64,000 nucleotides of DNA. It comes from SZUA-35 sp037969565. GTDB taxonomy: Bacteria; Actinomycetota; Acidimicrobiia; Acidimicrobiales; SZUA-35. Below, in pieces: positions 43,890 through 53,419 of this stretch; within the stretch, counting starts at the first letter, position 1; every line of letters begins with the position of its first letter. The notes beneath the pieces were generated by a model. The model was not told where the DNA came from. It made no database searches and was given only the letters and a program-made list of their open reading frames with translations. Both the position numbers and the translations under genes were made by a program. Location: NCBI GenBank assembly GCA_037969565.1, contig JBBKXQ010000161.1, positions 1-64,000 on the forward strand. The letters are read 5' to 3'.

Positions 43890-44961
43890 ATCGATCGTGG
43901 TTGAGAGCAACAGAGTGTTCAACGAGCCACAGGTCAAGAACTTCCCGTGGGCGGTCACGGCTCCGTTTCTGCGCGACCCACAGAACCGGTGGATTTCCGA
44001 CTTCGTCGAATCCGATCGTCATTCATTCCAGGTGATTCCCCAAGCCGGGCCCGAAATCAGCTGGCACACCAAGAAGCTGCCCCGCACCGGACTGAGCGAG
44101 TGGCGTCAGTTCGCCAAGACGGCTTGTTCTGCTCTCGAATTTGCCGAGGCAAACCAGGGCGGTGTCATCACCGTGTTTCCTCAGCTGGCGGCGGCCACCG
44201 CATCACGAAAGAAATTCAAGCGCTTGGATGTCCCGATCGTCGCGTGGTTCTTCAACACGACCTTCGAACGCAACGCTCGCTCGCTGCTCGGCAGGAAGAC
44301 GTTGCCCGCAGTAGATCGCTTCGTTGTTCACTCCACCGTCGAAATCGAGGCCTACGCCCGCGAACTGAGTCTCCCGCACAGCCGCTTCGAGTTCGTTCCG
44401 GCTCAGTACGGCGCAACCGTCGACGAGTCCGACGAGAACGCCGAGGAACCGTTCGTCTTTGCTACCGGCTCAGGTTTTCGAGATTACGGAACGTTCTTCG
44501 ACGCCATGGCCAAACTCGACATGCCGGCCAAGGTGGTCGCCGGGCCGCGCGTTCTGGCGGGGCTCACTCCGCCACCCAACGTCGAGATCCTCGACGGGGT
44601 TTCGATCGATGAGATCCGGCGGTACATCCGCCAGGCCCGGGTCAACGTCATCCCGATGGAGAGCGGCGGTCTCACCGCCGGTTTGCTCACGATCGTGCTC
44701 ACGTTCCGCCATGGCCGCGGCCTGGTCATCACGGATCGGCCTGGAATCGACGACTATGTCCATGCCGATCAGGATTCGCTCCTGGTTCCGATGCACGACG
44801 CTTCCTCGATGGCCGCAGCCATCGAGGCGATGTACGAAGACGCCGACCTGCGCTCGCGGCTCGGCGCCTCGGCCGACGAATTCGCCACTGCCAACTGCAC
44901 CGATCAGGCCGCTGGTCGCAGCCTGCTGAGGATTCTCGATGAGGTCACCATCGGACGTTGA
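43873..44961 (+). CDS. Glycosyltransferase, GT4-like (GT-B fold)
   Basis: This 362-residue soluble protein has two Rossmann-like halves. In the second half, FVFATGSGFRDYGTFFDAM marks the start of the donor-binding domain, and VNVIPMESGGLTAG followed by RPGIDDYV resembles the EX7E-type donor site of GT4 enzymes, in weakened form. The first-half features (VAWFFNTTFERNARS) fit an acceptor domain. The start ATG is set by a good GGAGAA site in a tandem repeat. It is convergent with the polymerase/ligase gene. Confidence 0.72.
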   Translation: MENRAGSIVVESNRVFNEPQVKNFPWAVTAPFLRDPQNRWISDFVESDRHSFQVIPQAGPEISWHTKKLPRTGLSEWRQFAKTACSALEFAEANQGGVITVFPQLAAATASRKKFKRLDVPIVAWFFNTTFERNARSLLGRKTLPAVDRFVVHSTVEIEAYARELSLPHSRFEFVPAQYGATVDESDENAEEPFVFATGSGFRDYGTFFDAMAKLDMPAKVVAGPRVLAGLTPPPNVEILDGVSIDEIRRYIRQARVNVIPMESGGLTAGLLTIVLTFRHGRGLVITDRPGIDDYVHADQDSLLVPMHDASSMAAAIEAMYEDADLRSRLGASADEFATANCTDQAAGRSLLRILDEVTIGR

Positions 44962-44970
44962 GCTGGTTCG

Positions 44971-46329
44971 TCAGTCGATGATCCGACGGTGCCGAGGATC
45001 GAGCACCGATACCGGATCCTCGCTCGGACTCGATGTCGAGTCGTCAATTTCGAGGACATCCTCACGAGCGAGCGTGTTGAGTTCTCGTTGGGCGACTCCT
45101 CGCACGACCGCCATGTAGACCAGCCAGGCGCCGAGAAACACGTTCTCGGAAAGCCCGATCAGGAACTGGGCTCCGGTGAGAAGCAGAATCCATTCGCCCA
45201 TTTGTGGTGAGCGCCGAACGAGCCGCGTGCCCATGGTGACGGTGGAAATGAAGACGATCGCGAAGAGTGCGAGACCGATCAGGCCGAAGTTGAGCCAGAC
45301 ATCGAGCACACCGTTGTGGGAGTGGGGAATGCTGAAACCGACGTCACGCCAGATCGATCGGGTGATGCTGCTGCGAGAATCCCAGAAAACCCCACCGATG
45401 CCGTATCCAACCCACGGATTGTCCTGGATCGCGTTGAACACGGCACTCCAGATGTACGTGCGACCAGAGAATGTCAGATCCTTGCCGTAGGCGCTGGTGA
45501 GAATGCTCAGTGAGGCCACGGCACCCATGAGTGCACAGATCCCCACGGCGATCGACGAGATCACGAAGGCGGTTGTCCAGCGGCCGTTGCTCCGATGGAA
45601 CAGGCGGAACCAAGCCCAGAAAGCGCCGATGACGAAGGCGGCCGACAGTCCGGTGGCCGAATCGGAGCCGACGAGAAGAATGCCGATCGTGGCGAGCCAG
45701 AGCCCGCGTTTCAGTGGCTCCTTCTCGAATGTGAGCACGGTGATCAGGGCGAAGATGAGGTACGGAGCCAGCACATTCTTGTGAATGAAGTAGCCGTGCC
45801 AACCGGGGTACGCCTGCAGATAGATGCCGTCGGAGCCGTGGGCTCGGGTGCTCGGGTCGATGATGAGCGCAATGATCGTGAGCAGGACGCCGGCCGCCAG
45901 GCCCCGTTTGATCGCCCGAATCGCCACTTCCTTGGGAACGAGACTTGCGCTGAGCGACACGGCGAAGAGGAGTGGAAGATCGCGGCGCACGCTGAAAACA
46001 CCGAAGGTGGGATTGCGGGTCCAGAGCACCGAGAGGGCGATCCACGCCGCCATCGCAAGCACGGGTCCGTCGAAGGCGACGCGTCGAAGGTGGTCCCGAG
46101 GGGTCAGGAGCAACGCGCCGATGGGGAACCCCAGGCTGAGCGTCCAGAGCCAGGGTTCGAACGGATACGCCGGCCCGGCGAGGATGAACGCCATGCTGAG
46201 GTAGAAGCTGGCGAGGCCGAGCGCGAGGGGGCCGAGTTCTTTGTCGATCGGCTTGGTGTCGACTGGTCGAACGCCGGCCCGCTGAATTTTGGTGCGCACG
46301 GACGTGCGTGGGGGAGAGGTGAGCGCCAT
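44971..46329 (-). CDS. O-antigen polymerase/ligase-like membrane protein (Wzy/WaaL type)
   Basis: This 452-residue protein has about 11 membrane segments. In the second half a large extracytoplasmic loop carries FSGRTYIWSAVFNAIQDNPWVGYG and FSIPHSHNGVLDVWLNFG. The conserved Arg and the H-x-H-N segment are characteristic of the Wzy_C/WaaL superfamily, which polymerises or attaches polysaccharide repeat units outside the membrane. The frame is open to 46923, but the added residues are basic and non-homologous, so the ATG at 46329 was chosen. It is divergent from the Gfo/Idh gene across 284 bases with no other gene visible. Confidence 0.85.
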   Translation of the reverse strand: MALTSPPRTSVRTKIQRAGVRPVDTKPIDKELGPLALGLASFYLSMAFILAGPAYPFEPWLWTLSLGFPIGALLLTPRDHLRRVAFDGPVLAMAAWIALSVLWTRNPTFGVFSVRRDLPLLFAVSLSASLVPKEVAIRAIKRGLAAGVLLTIIALIIDPSTRAHGSDGIYLQAYPGWHGYFIHKNVLAPYLIFALITVLTFEKEPLKRGLWLATIGILLVGSDSATGLSAAFVIGAFWAWFRLFHRSNGRWTTAFVISSIAVGICALMGAVASLSILTSAYGKDLTFSGRTYIWSAVFNAIQDNPWVGYGIGGVFWDSRSSITRSIWRDVGFSIPHSHNGVLDVWLNFGLIGLALFAIVFISTVTMGTRLVRRSPQMGEWILLLTGAQFLIGLSENVFLGAWLVYMAVVRGVAQRELNTLAREDVLEIDDSTSSPSEDPVSVLDPRHRRIID

Positions 46330-46613
46330 GAGGGTGGTGGGGCCGTTCCGGTGAGGAGCGGACTTGTCGAGATCGTGCTCGTTGAGAACGTTGGTGGAGC
46401 ACCGTACCCATCGAGGGCAGGCGTATCGTAGGTCGGTCGGCTCGACCACGAAGGTCGGACGTGTTTTCCCCGTCGGCACGAACGCGTTGGGTTCGAGCCT
46501 TTCCCTCGAGATCAAAGCCTCGGGCTGGATCGACCAGCGCTCCGGGGCACTATCTTCGATGGGTTCCGCAACCTTTCGCTTGAGGAGGACGGCCGACAGG
46601 CCGATTGACACCC

Positions 46614-47774
46614 ATGATGTCCCGTTCACGCGCCCTGAAGCGGCGTTTCGGCCCGAACCGGGCACAAACCTCCGATATTGCGCCCTTGTCGGCCGAGGGG
46701 CTGAAGCCGCTCCGGGCCGCCGTCGTCGGAGCTGGAGCGATTTCGCTCGAGCACCTGCCCTTCCTGCAGGCCAGCGATCGAGTCGACCTCGTCGGGATCT
46801 GCGATCTGTCGGAGGTGTCGGCCCGAGTGGCGGCCCGAAGATTCGATGCAACCGCGGGCTACACCGACGTTGCCCAGATGCTGACCGAGTCGGCGCCTGA
46901 GGTCGTTCACATTCTGACGCCACCGCATTCTCACGCCGGACTCGTCCGGATGTGTCTCGAGGCGGGTGCCCATGTCATCTGCGAAAAGCCCATGACACCA
47001 TCAGCCGCCGAGACGAGGGAACTCCTGGAGTTCGCTTCCGAACGCGGCCTCCGATTGATGGAGAATCACAACTACCGCTTCAACGACGAGGTCCTCTCGT
47101 TGCAGCGGGTCATCGAATCGGGTGAAATCGGTGATGTCTGTGAGGTGGACATTCGCATGGCGCTGCAGATCCGGGGCGAGGGCAGCCGGTTCGCCGACGA
47201 GAATGTCCCCAACGCCATTCATCTCATGCCCGCTGGTGTGATCCACGATTTCATCACCCACTTCGCCTACCTCATGAACACACTGTCGGGACGGGCCGAT
47301 TGGGAACGCGTCAGTGCGGCGTGGAGTAACCACGGCGGCGGCGAGCTGTTCACCTTCGACGATCTCGATGCCACATTGATCGGGCCGAACGCTCATGGCC
47401 CTGTGCATGGCCGTGTGCGATTCTCGTGTCGGACCGCGCCAGACTTGTTCTCGATCATCGTTCGTGGCACCGAAGGTCAGGTGTCCACTGACATCTTCCA
47501 CCCCTTCCTCGAGGTGCTCGTGCCTCGTCCGGGTGGGCCACAGCTCACCCCGATCGTCAATCACATCGTGAACGGCACCAGACTTGCCGGATCCGGCGTG
47601 CGCAACTTCGCCCAGAAGCTGCTCCAACACGGTCCGTATCACGGCCTCCCACGGCTTCTCGACCTCACCTACGAAGCCCTGCAAACGGGCAAGGAACTGC
47701 CAGTGACTCCCCGAGACATCGTCGAAGCCGCCGACCTGATCGACGCGTTGCTTGCTCCGGAGGCCCGTCGATGA
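46614..47774 (+). CDS. Gfo/Idh/MocA-family oxidoreductase
   Basis: This 386-residue NAD(P)-dependent sugar oxidoreductase has the N-terminal Rossmann motif RAAVVGAGAISLEH. CEKPMTP carries the conserved catalytic-site Lys125. The C-terminal alpha/beta dimerisation domain is complete. Such enzymes oxidise or reduce nucleotide sugars at C3 or C4. It heads a tightly coupled set with an NAD-dependent epimerase and a glycosyltransferase (4-base overlaps), so its substrate is probably a nucleotide sugar used by this locus. The start is ATG 46614 or ATG 46617; both precede a variable 30-residue tail. Confidence 0.9.
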   Translation: MMSRSRALKRRFGPNRAQTSDIAPLSAEGLKPLRAAVVGAGAISLEHLPFLQASDRVDLVGICDLSEVSARVAARRFDATAGYTDVAQMLTESAPEVVHILTPPHSHAGLVRMCLEAGAHVICEKPMTPSAAETRELLEFASERGLRLMENHNYRFNDEVLSLQRVIESGEIGDVCEVDIRMALQIRGEGSRFADENVPNAIHLMPAGVIHDFITHFAYLMNTLSGRADWERVSAAWSNHGGGELFTFDDLDATLIGPNAHGPVHGRVRFSCRTAPDLFSIIVRGTEGQVSTDIFHPFLEVLVPRPGGPQLTPIVNHIVNGTRLAGSGVRNFAQKLLQHGPYHGLPRLLDLTYEALQTGKELPVTPRDIVEAADLIDALLAPEARR

Positions 47775-48808
47775 GCCTGCGGGTGTTCATCACCGGTGCC
47801 ACCGGCTTCGTTGGTCGTCACGTCGTGGCCGAGGCGGTCGGCCGCGGTCATCACGTGGTGGCCATGGTCAGGCCGGCATCTTCGACGTCGGCGCTCGATG
47901 CCATGCAAGAGGCCGGTCGCGTTTCGTTCGCTCGCGGCGATCTGGCCACATCCAAGGGTCTGGCCGAGGAACTCGCGGGCTGTGACACGGTCATCCATCT
48001 CGCTGCGGTGAAGGGTGGCGATTTCTTCTCACGTTTCGCCGGAACGGTCATCGGAACCGAGAATTTGCTGGCCGCCGCTACTGCCGCCGGTGTTACCGAC
48101 CTCGTTGCCATCAGCACGTTCTCCGTCTACGACTATGGAAAACGCAAGGCCAACTCGGTTTTCGATGAGACCTTCCCCGTGATCTCCGACCCACGGGGAC
48201 GCGATGAGTACGCCGAGACAAAGCTGTATCAAGACGAGCTGTTTTGGGCGTTCGGGGCGGCATCGGGACACCGCATGGTCATGCTGCGACCGGGAATGAT
48301 CTATGGCCGAGATCAACTGTGGCACCCCCTTCTCGGCGGCGAATTCGGACCGATCAACCTGCGCATCGGGGCGAAAGCAAGGCCTCCGATCACCTATGTC
48401 GAGAACACCGCCGAAGCCATGGTGCTTGCCGCCGAAGCCCTCGCTGAGCGTCCAGCCGAGATCGACGGCCAGGTCATCAACATCGTCGACGATGAACTCC
48501 CGACCCAGGCCGACTACGCCATAAAGGTGAAGGGCCTGGTCGACGTACCCAGCGGGATCTTCGTCCCCTTGCCCGTGATGCGGGCTGCGGCCTCCTCCGT
48601 GGCTGCGATCAACCGGCGCTTCTTCGACGGACGGGCCAAAGTCCCCAGCATCGGGCTGCCCGACCAAATCGATGCCCGCTTCAAGCCCTTCGACTATCGC
48701 AACGAGAAAGCGAAACGCCTGCTCGGGTGGACACCGAAATTCACGTTGGACGAGGCGCTGGCTCGTAGCGCGAGTAGCGCCGACCTGATCGCCGATCGCG
48801 TTCAGTGA
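47771..48808 (+). CDS. NAD-dependent epimerase/dehydratase (extended SDR)
   Basis: This is a 345-residue extended short-chain dehydrogenase. The cofactor loop is TGATGFVG near the N-terminus, and the active-site motif is YAETK (Y-x3-K). MLRPGMIYGRDQ and the C-terminal LLGWTPKFTLDEAL are typical of nucleotide-sugar epimerases and dehydratases. It overlaps the Gfo/Idh gene and the following glycosyltransferase gene by 4 bases each. It may act on the same sugar nucleotide as its neighbour, but the substrate is not identifiable. Confidence 0.9.
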   Translation: MSLRVFITGATGFVGRHVVAEAVGRGHHVVAMVRPASSTSALDAMQEAGRVSFARGDLATSKGLAEELAGCDTVIHLAAVKGGDFFSRFAGTVIGTENLLAAATAAGVTDLVAISTFSVYDYGKRKANSVFDETFPVISDPRGRDEYAETKLYQDELFWAFGAASGHRMVMLRPGMIYGRDQLWHPLLGGEFGPINLRIGAKARPPITYVENTAEAMVLAAEALAERPAEIDGQVINIVDDELPTQADYAIKVKGLVDVPSGIFVPLPVMRAAASSVAAINRRFFDGRAKVPSIGLPDQIDARFKPFDYRNEKAKRLLGWTPKFTLDEALARSASSADLIADRVQ

Positions 48809-50124
48809 AACGATCCAAGAAGTTGCGGCCGACGTCTGCGGATGGACCGGAGACCTTCGGTCGACGGGTTCTGTATTTCGCCATGGAGTATCCGCGGGCA
48901 ACCGACACCTTCATTCAGCGTGAGATCAGCGGACTACGAGACCTCGGTATGGAGGTCGAGAGCTCGTCGGTTCATCGCCCCGGTGACGAACACATCGTCG
49001 GCGATGAGCAGCGGCAGGAGCGAGATCGCACGACCTATGTCTCCGGATCGGTGCCGGCCATGCTTCTCGCTCATCTCGGTCTGCTCGTTCGTTCACCGAA
49101 GCGCTACCTCGCCACCCTCGCGCTGGCCCGCGAGACGAGTCGAGCCGGGATCATCGGCCACGCCAAGCAGCTGCAATACGTATTCGGTGCCGGCGCACTC
49201 GCCGCGCTCCTCCGACGCAAGAAATTCGATCACCTCCACAGTCACTTCGGTGACGTTTCCACCTCGGTGGCCATGCTCGCCTCCTCGTTCTCCGGCGTGC
49301 CGTTCAGCTTCACCCTCCATGGACCAGGCGTGTTCTTCGATGCTCACACGTGGCGTCTCGATGAGAAGATCGAACGAGCACGTTTCGTGTCGTGTATTTC
49401 ATGGTTCTGCCGTAGTCAGGCCCAACTCCTCAGTTCCGAAGCGAGCGCAGCAAAGCTCCACATCGTTCACTGTGGAGTGGATCCGGCCCGTTACGTCGAC
49501 CGCGCCACCGACACGGCGAACCGAGACCAGCTCCGTCTGGCGTTCGTTGCCCGGCTCGACCATGTGAAGGGTGTGACGGTGCTTCTCGATGCGCTCGATC
49601 GGGTGCGGGACTCCATCCCCGGTATCCACCTCGACCTGGCGGGCGACGGACCAGGACGAGAGGCCTTCGAACGAAGGGTTTCGGACTTAGCGCTCGACAA
49701 CCACGTCACCTTTCACGGCTACGTCAGCCAAACCGAGGTGGCCGAGCTGTTGGCGACGTCCGACTTGTTCGTGCTTCCGAGCTTCGCCGAGGGAGTACCG
49801 GTCGGCCTCATGGAGGCCCAGGCCAGTGGTCTTCCCGTCATCGCCACCCGAGTCGGTGGCGTGAGTGAGCTCGTCATCGACGGGACCACCGGTCTGCTGT
49901 GCGCGCCGGGCGATGTCGAAGGCCTGGCCAAGAGCATTGCGACGCTTGCGGCCGATCCGGAGTTGCGGCGTTCCATGGGAGCCGCAGGCCGGGAACGTGT
50001 TGGCCGAGAGTTCGCCAGCGCCGCAGAGGCGACTCGTCTGGCCAGCCTCTTCAACTGCGTCGGTGAAACCGTGAACCTGGGAATCCGGCCTGCGCTGCCC
50101 ACCGTCGCTGACGGCCAGGCATGA
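48805..50124 (+). CDS. Family 4 glycosyltransferase
   Basis: This 439-residue GT-B enzyme has the N-terminal features YFAMEYPRATDTFIQREI and HLHSHFGDVSTSVAMLA, which resemble WcaL/EpsF-like colanic-acid transferases. The donor-site motif FAEGVPVGLMEAQASGLPVI carries the EX7E glutamates, and VGGVSELVIDGTTGLL follows. It is the last gene of the coupled oxidoreductase-epimerase-transferase set and starts with GTG in a 4-base overlap. Confidence 0.93.
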   Translation: MKRSKKLRPTSADGPETFGRRVLYFAMEYPRATDTFIQREISGLRDLGMEVESSSVHRPGDEHIVGDEQRQERDRTTYVSGSVPAMLLAHLGLLVRSPKRYLATLALARETSRAGIIGHAKQLQYVFGAGALAALLRRKKFDHLHSHFGDVSTSVAMLASSFSGVPFSFTLHGPGVFFDAHTWRLDEKIERARFVSCISWFCRSQAQLLSSEASAAKLHIVHCGVDPARYVDRATDTANRDQLRLAFVARLDHVKGVTVLLDALDRVRDSIPGIHLDLAGDGPGREAFERRVSDLALDNHVTFHGYVSQTEVAELLATSDLFVLPSFAEGVPVGLMEAQASGLPVIATRVGGVSELVIDGTTGLLCAPGDVEGLAKSIATLAADPELRRSMGAAGRERVGREFASAAEATRLASLFNCVGETVNLGIRPALPTVADGQA

Positions 50125-50182
50125 AATCGTCGGATCGACTGGTGACCGTAGGCTTCCAGCGGGTTTGGCTACGGTGCAGCAG

Positions 50183-52492
50183 GTGAAAAGTCGACGTTGG
50201 CGAATACTCGTAACTCTCTTGGCAGGCACGCTCGTGGCCGGAGCGTGCACCCGGAGCAGTGACGACGACGTGACGCTGCCGAGTTCCGACGCTCGACCGG
50301 GCGTGGTTCGCGACGACGAACAACCGGATGTCATTCCCGACGCCGAATCCGAGGCCTTGCTCGCCGAGCAGGACTATCAGTGGAGCGTGCTGTCGTCGGG
50401 AGCCGGCGGTTTCGTCACCGGTCTCGATTCCAATGCGGATGGCTCAGTGCTCCTGGCGCGAACGGATGTCGGCGGGGTCTACAAGTGGGACGCCGCCGGG
50501 TCTGCCTGGCGGCAATTGCTCAGCTTCGAGGGAGTCATGGACCCGGCCGGGAGTGATTGGGAGGTGGAAGCGATGGCGATCGCTCCGTCTGATCCGAACC
50601 GTCTCTACCTTTCCACGGGCGACTCGCTCGATGCGGCCGAGGGCCGAGTTCTGGCGAGTTCCGACGGCGGCGCCACCTGGACTGCGGCCGCTCAGCAATT
50701 TGCCATCCACGGCAACGGTGACTGGCGCGATTCCGGCGAGCGGTTGGCGGTCGATCCGAGTGATGCCGATGTGGTTCTGCTCGGAACCCGAACCGAAGGT
50801 CTGTGGCGATCAGTCGACGGCGGGAACACGTTCAATCGGATCGAGAGTGTTCCGGTCGGCACCAATGCGGCCGAACAAGAAGAGAAACAGCCGGCAGGAG
50901 TGCTCTTCGTCATCTTCGCCGCCGACGGGTCAGCGGCATGGGCTGGAGTGTCGGGTGTCGGCGTCATGCGAAGTGTCGATGGTGGTCAAACCTGGACCAC
51001 GCTGGCCCCGAGCGCGGGTATGCCGTTCGATGCCGAAGAGGGTGTTGATGGGCGGCTCTGGGTGGCCCAGCGGGATCCGGGCGTGGTTTGGGTGATCGAC
51101 GGCGACAACGTGGCCGACGTCTCGCCAGGAGGAAACCGGCGATACGAGACGATCACGGTCGATCCATTCGACCCGAATCGTGTGATTGTCGGAGGGGTGG
51201 GAATCGCCAACGACCTGTGGCAAACCACCGATGGTGGCGCCGACTGGTCGGATCTCACGGTCTCCACGTCCTGTGAGTCCATCCCATGGCTCGACCTGTA
51301 TCCCAATGACTTCCTTCCGACCGGATCGCTTCGGTTCGACCGCACCGTTCCGAACCAAGTCTGGGTTCCCGAGGGGTTCGCAGTGTGGCGAGCCGAGGTC
51401 GGAGTCGACACGTTCGCCATGGGTTGTGAGGCGCGGGGCATCGAAGAAATGGTGTCGAACGATGTCGTGGTACCTCCTGGTGGCGATCCGATCACGGCCC
51501 ACTGGGATCGCGGGCTCTTCTGGCATGGTGGCGAGGTGTCCGAAGCGGCCAAGGTACATCCGGCCAACCGCTTCAACTCCGCTTGGGATCTCGATTGGAC
51601 CCCGGCCGACCCCAATTTCGTGGTCGCTGTCATCGGTGATCAACGGGGCTGTTGTCGCGGTGACGAGGATTCGTTCTTGAGTGCCTATTCAGAAGACGGT
51701 GGCGAGACCTGGACTCCGTTCGGTTCCTACGCCAACGGCCATCCGTCTGAATTGGTCTACGGAAACATCGCCATCTCGGCGTCGGACAAGAACAACATCG
51801 TCTGGCTGCCAACCTTCAACCGACCTCCGTTCTTCACGACCGACGGTGGCCAGACCTGGACGCCGGTCGAGCCGCCCGGAACCGATCAAATCCGGACCAA
51901 GGACGACAACTACGCAGGCGGTTCCCACTTCCAGTACTACCTCAACCGGAAAGTGCTGGTTGCGGATCGCATCGAGCCGAGCACGTTCTACCTCTACCAT
52001 TCACTCGGTCTGTTCCGCTCCACCGATGGTGGCGCCAGTTGGGAACTGTTGGCATCAGAGGGGCTCCCGCTCGGCGGCATCGGTGTCTTCAATGCCCAGC
52101 TCGTGGCGTCGCCGGTCGAGGCTGGTCACTTGTTGTTCTCACCCAGCGCCGCCGACGCCGGCGCAGTTCCCACCTATGAGAGTCGAGATGGCGGAGCCAC
52201 GTGGCGAACCGTTCCCGGCTTGTCCGACGTGACGGCTCTGGGATTCGGAGCGCCATTGGCCGATGGGGGTCCTGCTGCGGTCTATCTTTCCGGTGCATAC
52301 GACGGCGCCAGGGGTATCTGGAGGTCGGTCGATGGCCTCGTCACCTTCGAGCTGATTTCGCGGGCTCCACTGGGCAACTACCAATCGGTTCGTACGATCA
52401 CGGGCGATGAAAGTGAGCCAGGTGCCGTGTACCTCGGATTCGAAGGAACTTCGTTCATGGTCGGCAAGCTCGAGCCGATTGAAGAGGGCTGA
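50183..52492 (+). CDS. Lipoprotein with GH74-like/BNR beta-propeller repeats
   Basis: The N-terminus is a lipoprotein signal: basic start, hydrophobic stretch, then LVAGAC with the lipidated Cys about 22 residues in. The mature ~745-residue protein is made of Asp-box (SxDGGxTW) repeats in two blocks, as in seven-bladed propellers. GGFVTGLDSNADG followed by ARTDVGGVYKWD matches the opening of GH74 xyloglucanases, and the second half has FRSTDGGASWELL and a GH74-like ending. A role in trimming or binding the exported glycan is plausible but unproven. In-frame TTG (50165) and GTG (50174) starts are also possible; 50183 gives the most compact signal peptide. Confidence 0.82.
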   Translation: MKSRRWRILVTLLAGTLVAGACTRSSDDDVTLPSSDARPGVVRDDEQPDVIPDAESEALLAEQDYQWSVLSSGAGGFVTGLDSNADGSVLLARTDVGGVYKWDAAGSAWRQLLSFEGVMDPAGSDWEVEAMAIAPSDPNRLYLSTGDSLDAAEGRVLASSDGGATWTAAAQQFAIHGNGDWRDSGERLAVDPSDADVVLLGTRTEGLWRSVDGGNTFNRIESVPVGTNAAEQEEKQPAGVLFVIFAADGSAAWAGVSGVGVMRSVDGGQTWTTLAPSAGMPFDAEEGVDGRLWVAQRDPGVVWVIDGDNVADVSPGGNRRYETITVDPFDPNRVIVGGVGIANDLWQTTDGGADWSDLTVSTSCESIPWLDLYPNDFLPTGSLRFDRTVPNQVWVPEGFAVWRAEVGVDTFAMGCEARGIEEMVSNDVVVPPGGDPITAHWDRGLFWHGGEVSEAAKVHPANRFNSAWDLDWTPADPNFVVAVIGDQRGCCRGDEDSFLSAYSEDGGETWTPFGSYANGHPSELVYGNIAISASDKNNIVWLPTFNRPPFFTTDGGQTWTPVEPPGTDQIRTKDDNYAGGSHFQYYLNRKVLVADRIEPSTFYLYHSLGLFRSTDGGASWELLASEGLPLGGIGVFNAQLVASPVEAGHLLFSPSAADAGAVPTYESRDGGATWRTVPGLSDVTALGFGAPLADGGPAAVYLSGAYDGARGIWRSVDGLVTFELISRAPLGNYQSVRTITGDESEPGAVYLGFEGTSFMVGKLEPIEEG

Positions 52493-52558
52493 GGTGTCGC
52501 GAGATCCGTCTCGTGGCGCACACGTTCAGCGCCCGCCCCGCCCGGAGAGGAGTTGTCA

Positions 52559-53419
52559 TTGAAGGCTCATGAATCCACCGATCCGATCGGTCAACGGACC
52601 ATCGTTGCCCATCCCTTCGAGACGGTCGATCTGTTCGGCCTGCCTTTCATCAGTGCCGATTCCGAGGCTGCTCTCGCCGATCACTTGGCTCGGTGGGTGC
52701 CGTCGCAGCGGCGAGCAGACCTGATCGGTGATCGATTCGAGTCGTCGACCGTGCCCGTCGTCTTCACGCCGAATGTCGACGTCATCGTTCACATGTCAGG
52801 CGACGATGGCATTGCATGGCGTGACTTCATGCGCCGCGCCAGGTTTGTCCTGCCCGACGGCTGGCCGATTGTCTCGGTCTCCAAGCTGGCGGGTCGGCCC
52901 CTCGATCAACGCCTGGCCGGTAGCTCGATCTTTGCCCACTGGTGGCCCCAGATCGCCGCCGACAAGCGGCGGGTGGCGATGGTCATTTCCAACGACGTCA
53001 TCAAGGCAGGCCTATTGGCCGAGCACGAAGCAGCGGTGATTCTCCGACCAGGACTGGTCGCTCCGAACCAAACCGCGATCAACGATCTCGCCGATGAGTT
53101 CGTTCGACTCGCTGTCCCCACGGCCCCAGAATTCATCGTCTTCGGACTCGGCCTTCCCAAGGATCCCGCATTGGCATCCGCTGTTTTCGACCGCTGGCCC
53201 GACGATCTCGATCTGCCACTCGCACTCTGTCTCGGAGCCTCGGCCGAGCTCTATCTCGGTCTGCGCAAACGAGCTCCGGGATGGTCGCAGCGTCTGCGGC
53301 TCGAATGGATTGTTCGATTCGTGCAGGAACCCCGCCGGATGTTCAAGCGGTACTTCATCCAAGATCTCGCATTCATCCCCATTGCCTTGCGCGAAGTCGT
53401 GCGGCTGAGGCGATCATGA
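52559..53419 (+). CDS. WecG/TagA/CpsF-family glycosyltransferase
   Basis: This 286-residue GT26 enzyme transfers a HexNAc-type sugar to a lipid-linked precursor. Motifs: TPNVDVIVH, RFVLPDGWPIVSVSKLAG with PLDQRLAGS (substrate-binding core), FIVFGLGLPKDP, and the C-terminal LRLEWIVRFVQEPRRMFKRY. The TTG at 52559 was chosen because GGAGAGGAG (52544-52552) lies 6 bases ahead of it; an earlier TTG at 52553 leaves no spacing. It overlaps the next glycosyltransferase gene by 4 bases. Confidence 0.92.
   Translation: MKAHESTDPIGQRTIVAHPFETVDLFGLPFISADSEAALADHLARWVPSQRRADLIGDRFESSTVPVVFTPNVDVIVHMSGDDGIAWRDFMRRARFVLPDGWPIVSVSKLAGRPLDQRLAGSSIFAHWWPQIAADKRRVAMVISNDVIKAGLLAEHEAAVILRPGLVAPNQTAINDLADEFVRLAVPTAPEFIVFGLGLPKDPALASAVFDRWPDDLDLPLALCLGASAELYLGLRKRAPGWSQRLRLEWIVRFVQEPRRMFKRYFIQDLAFIPIALREVVRLRRS

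Noticed and set aside
45595..46431. 278-codon plus-strand frame
   Set aside because: It is antisense to the Wzy/WaaL-like membrane protein gene, whose membrane segments explain the open reverse frame.
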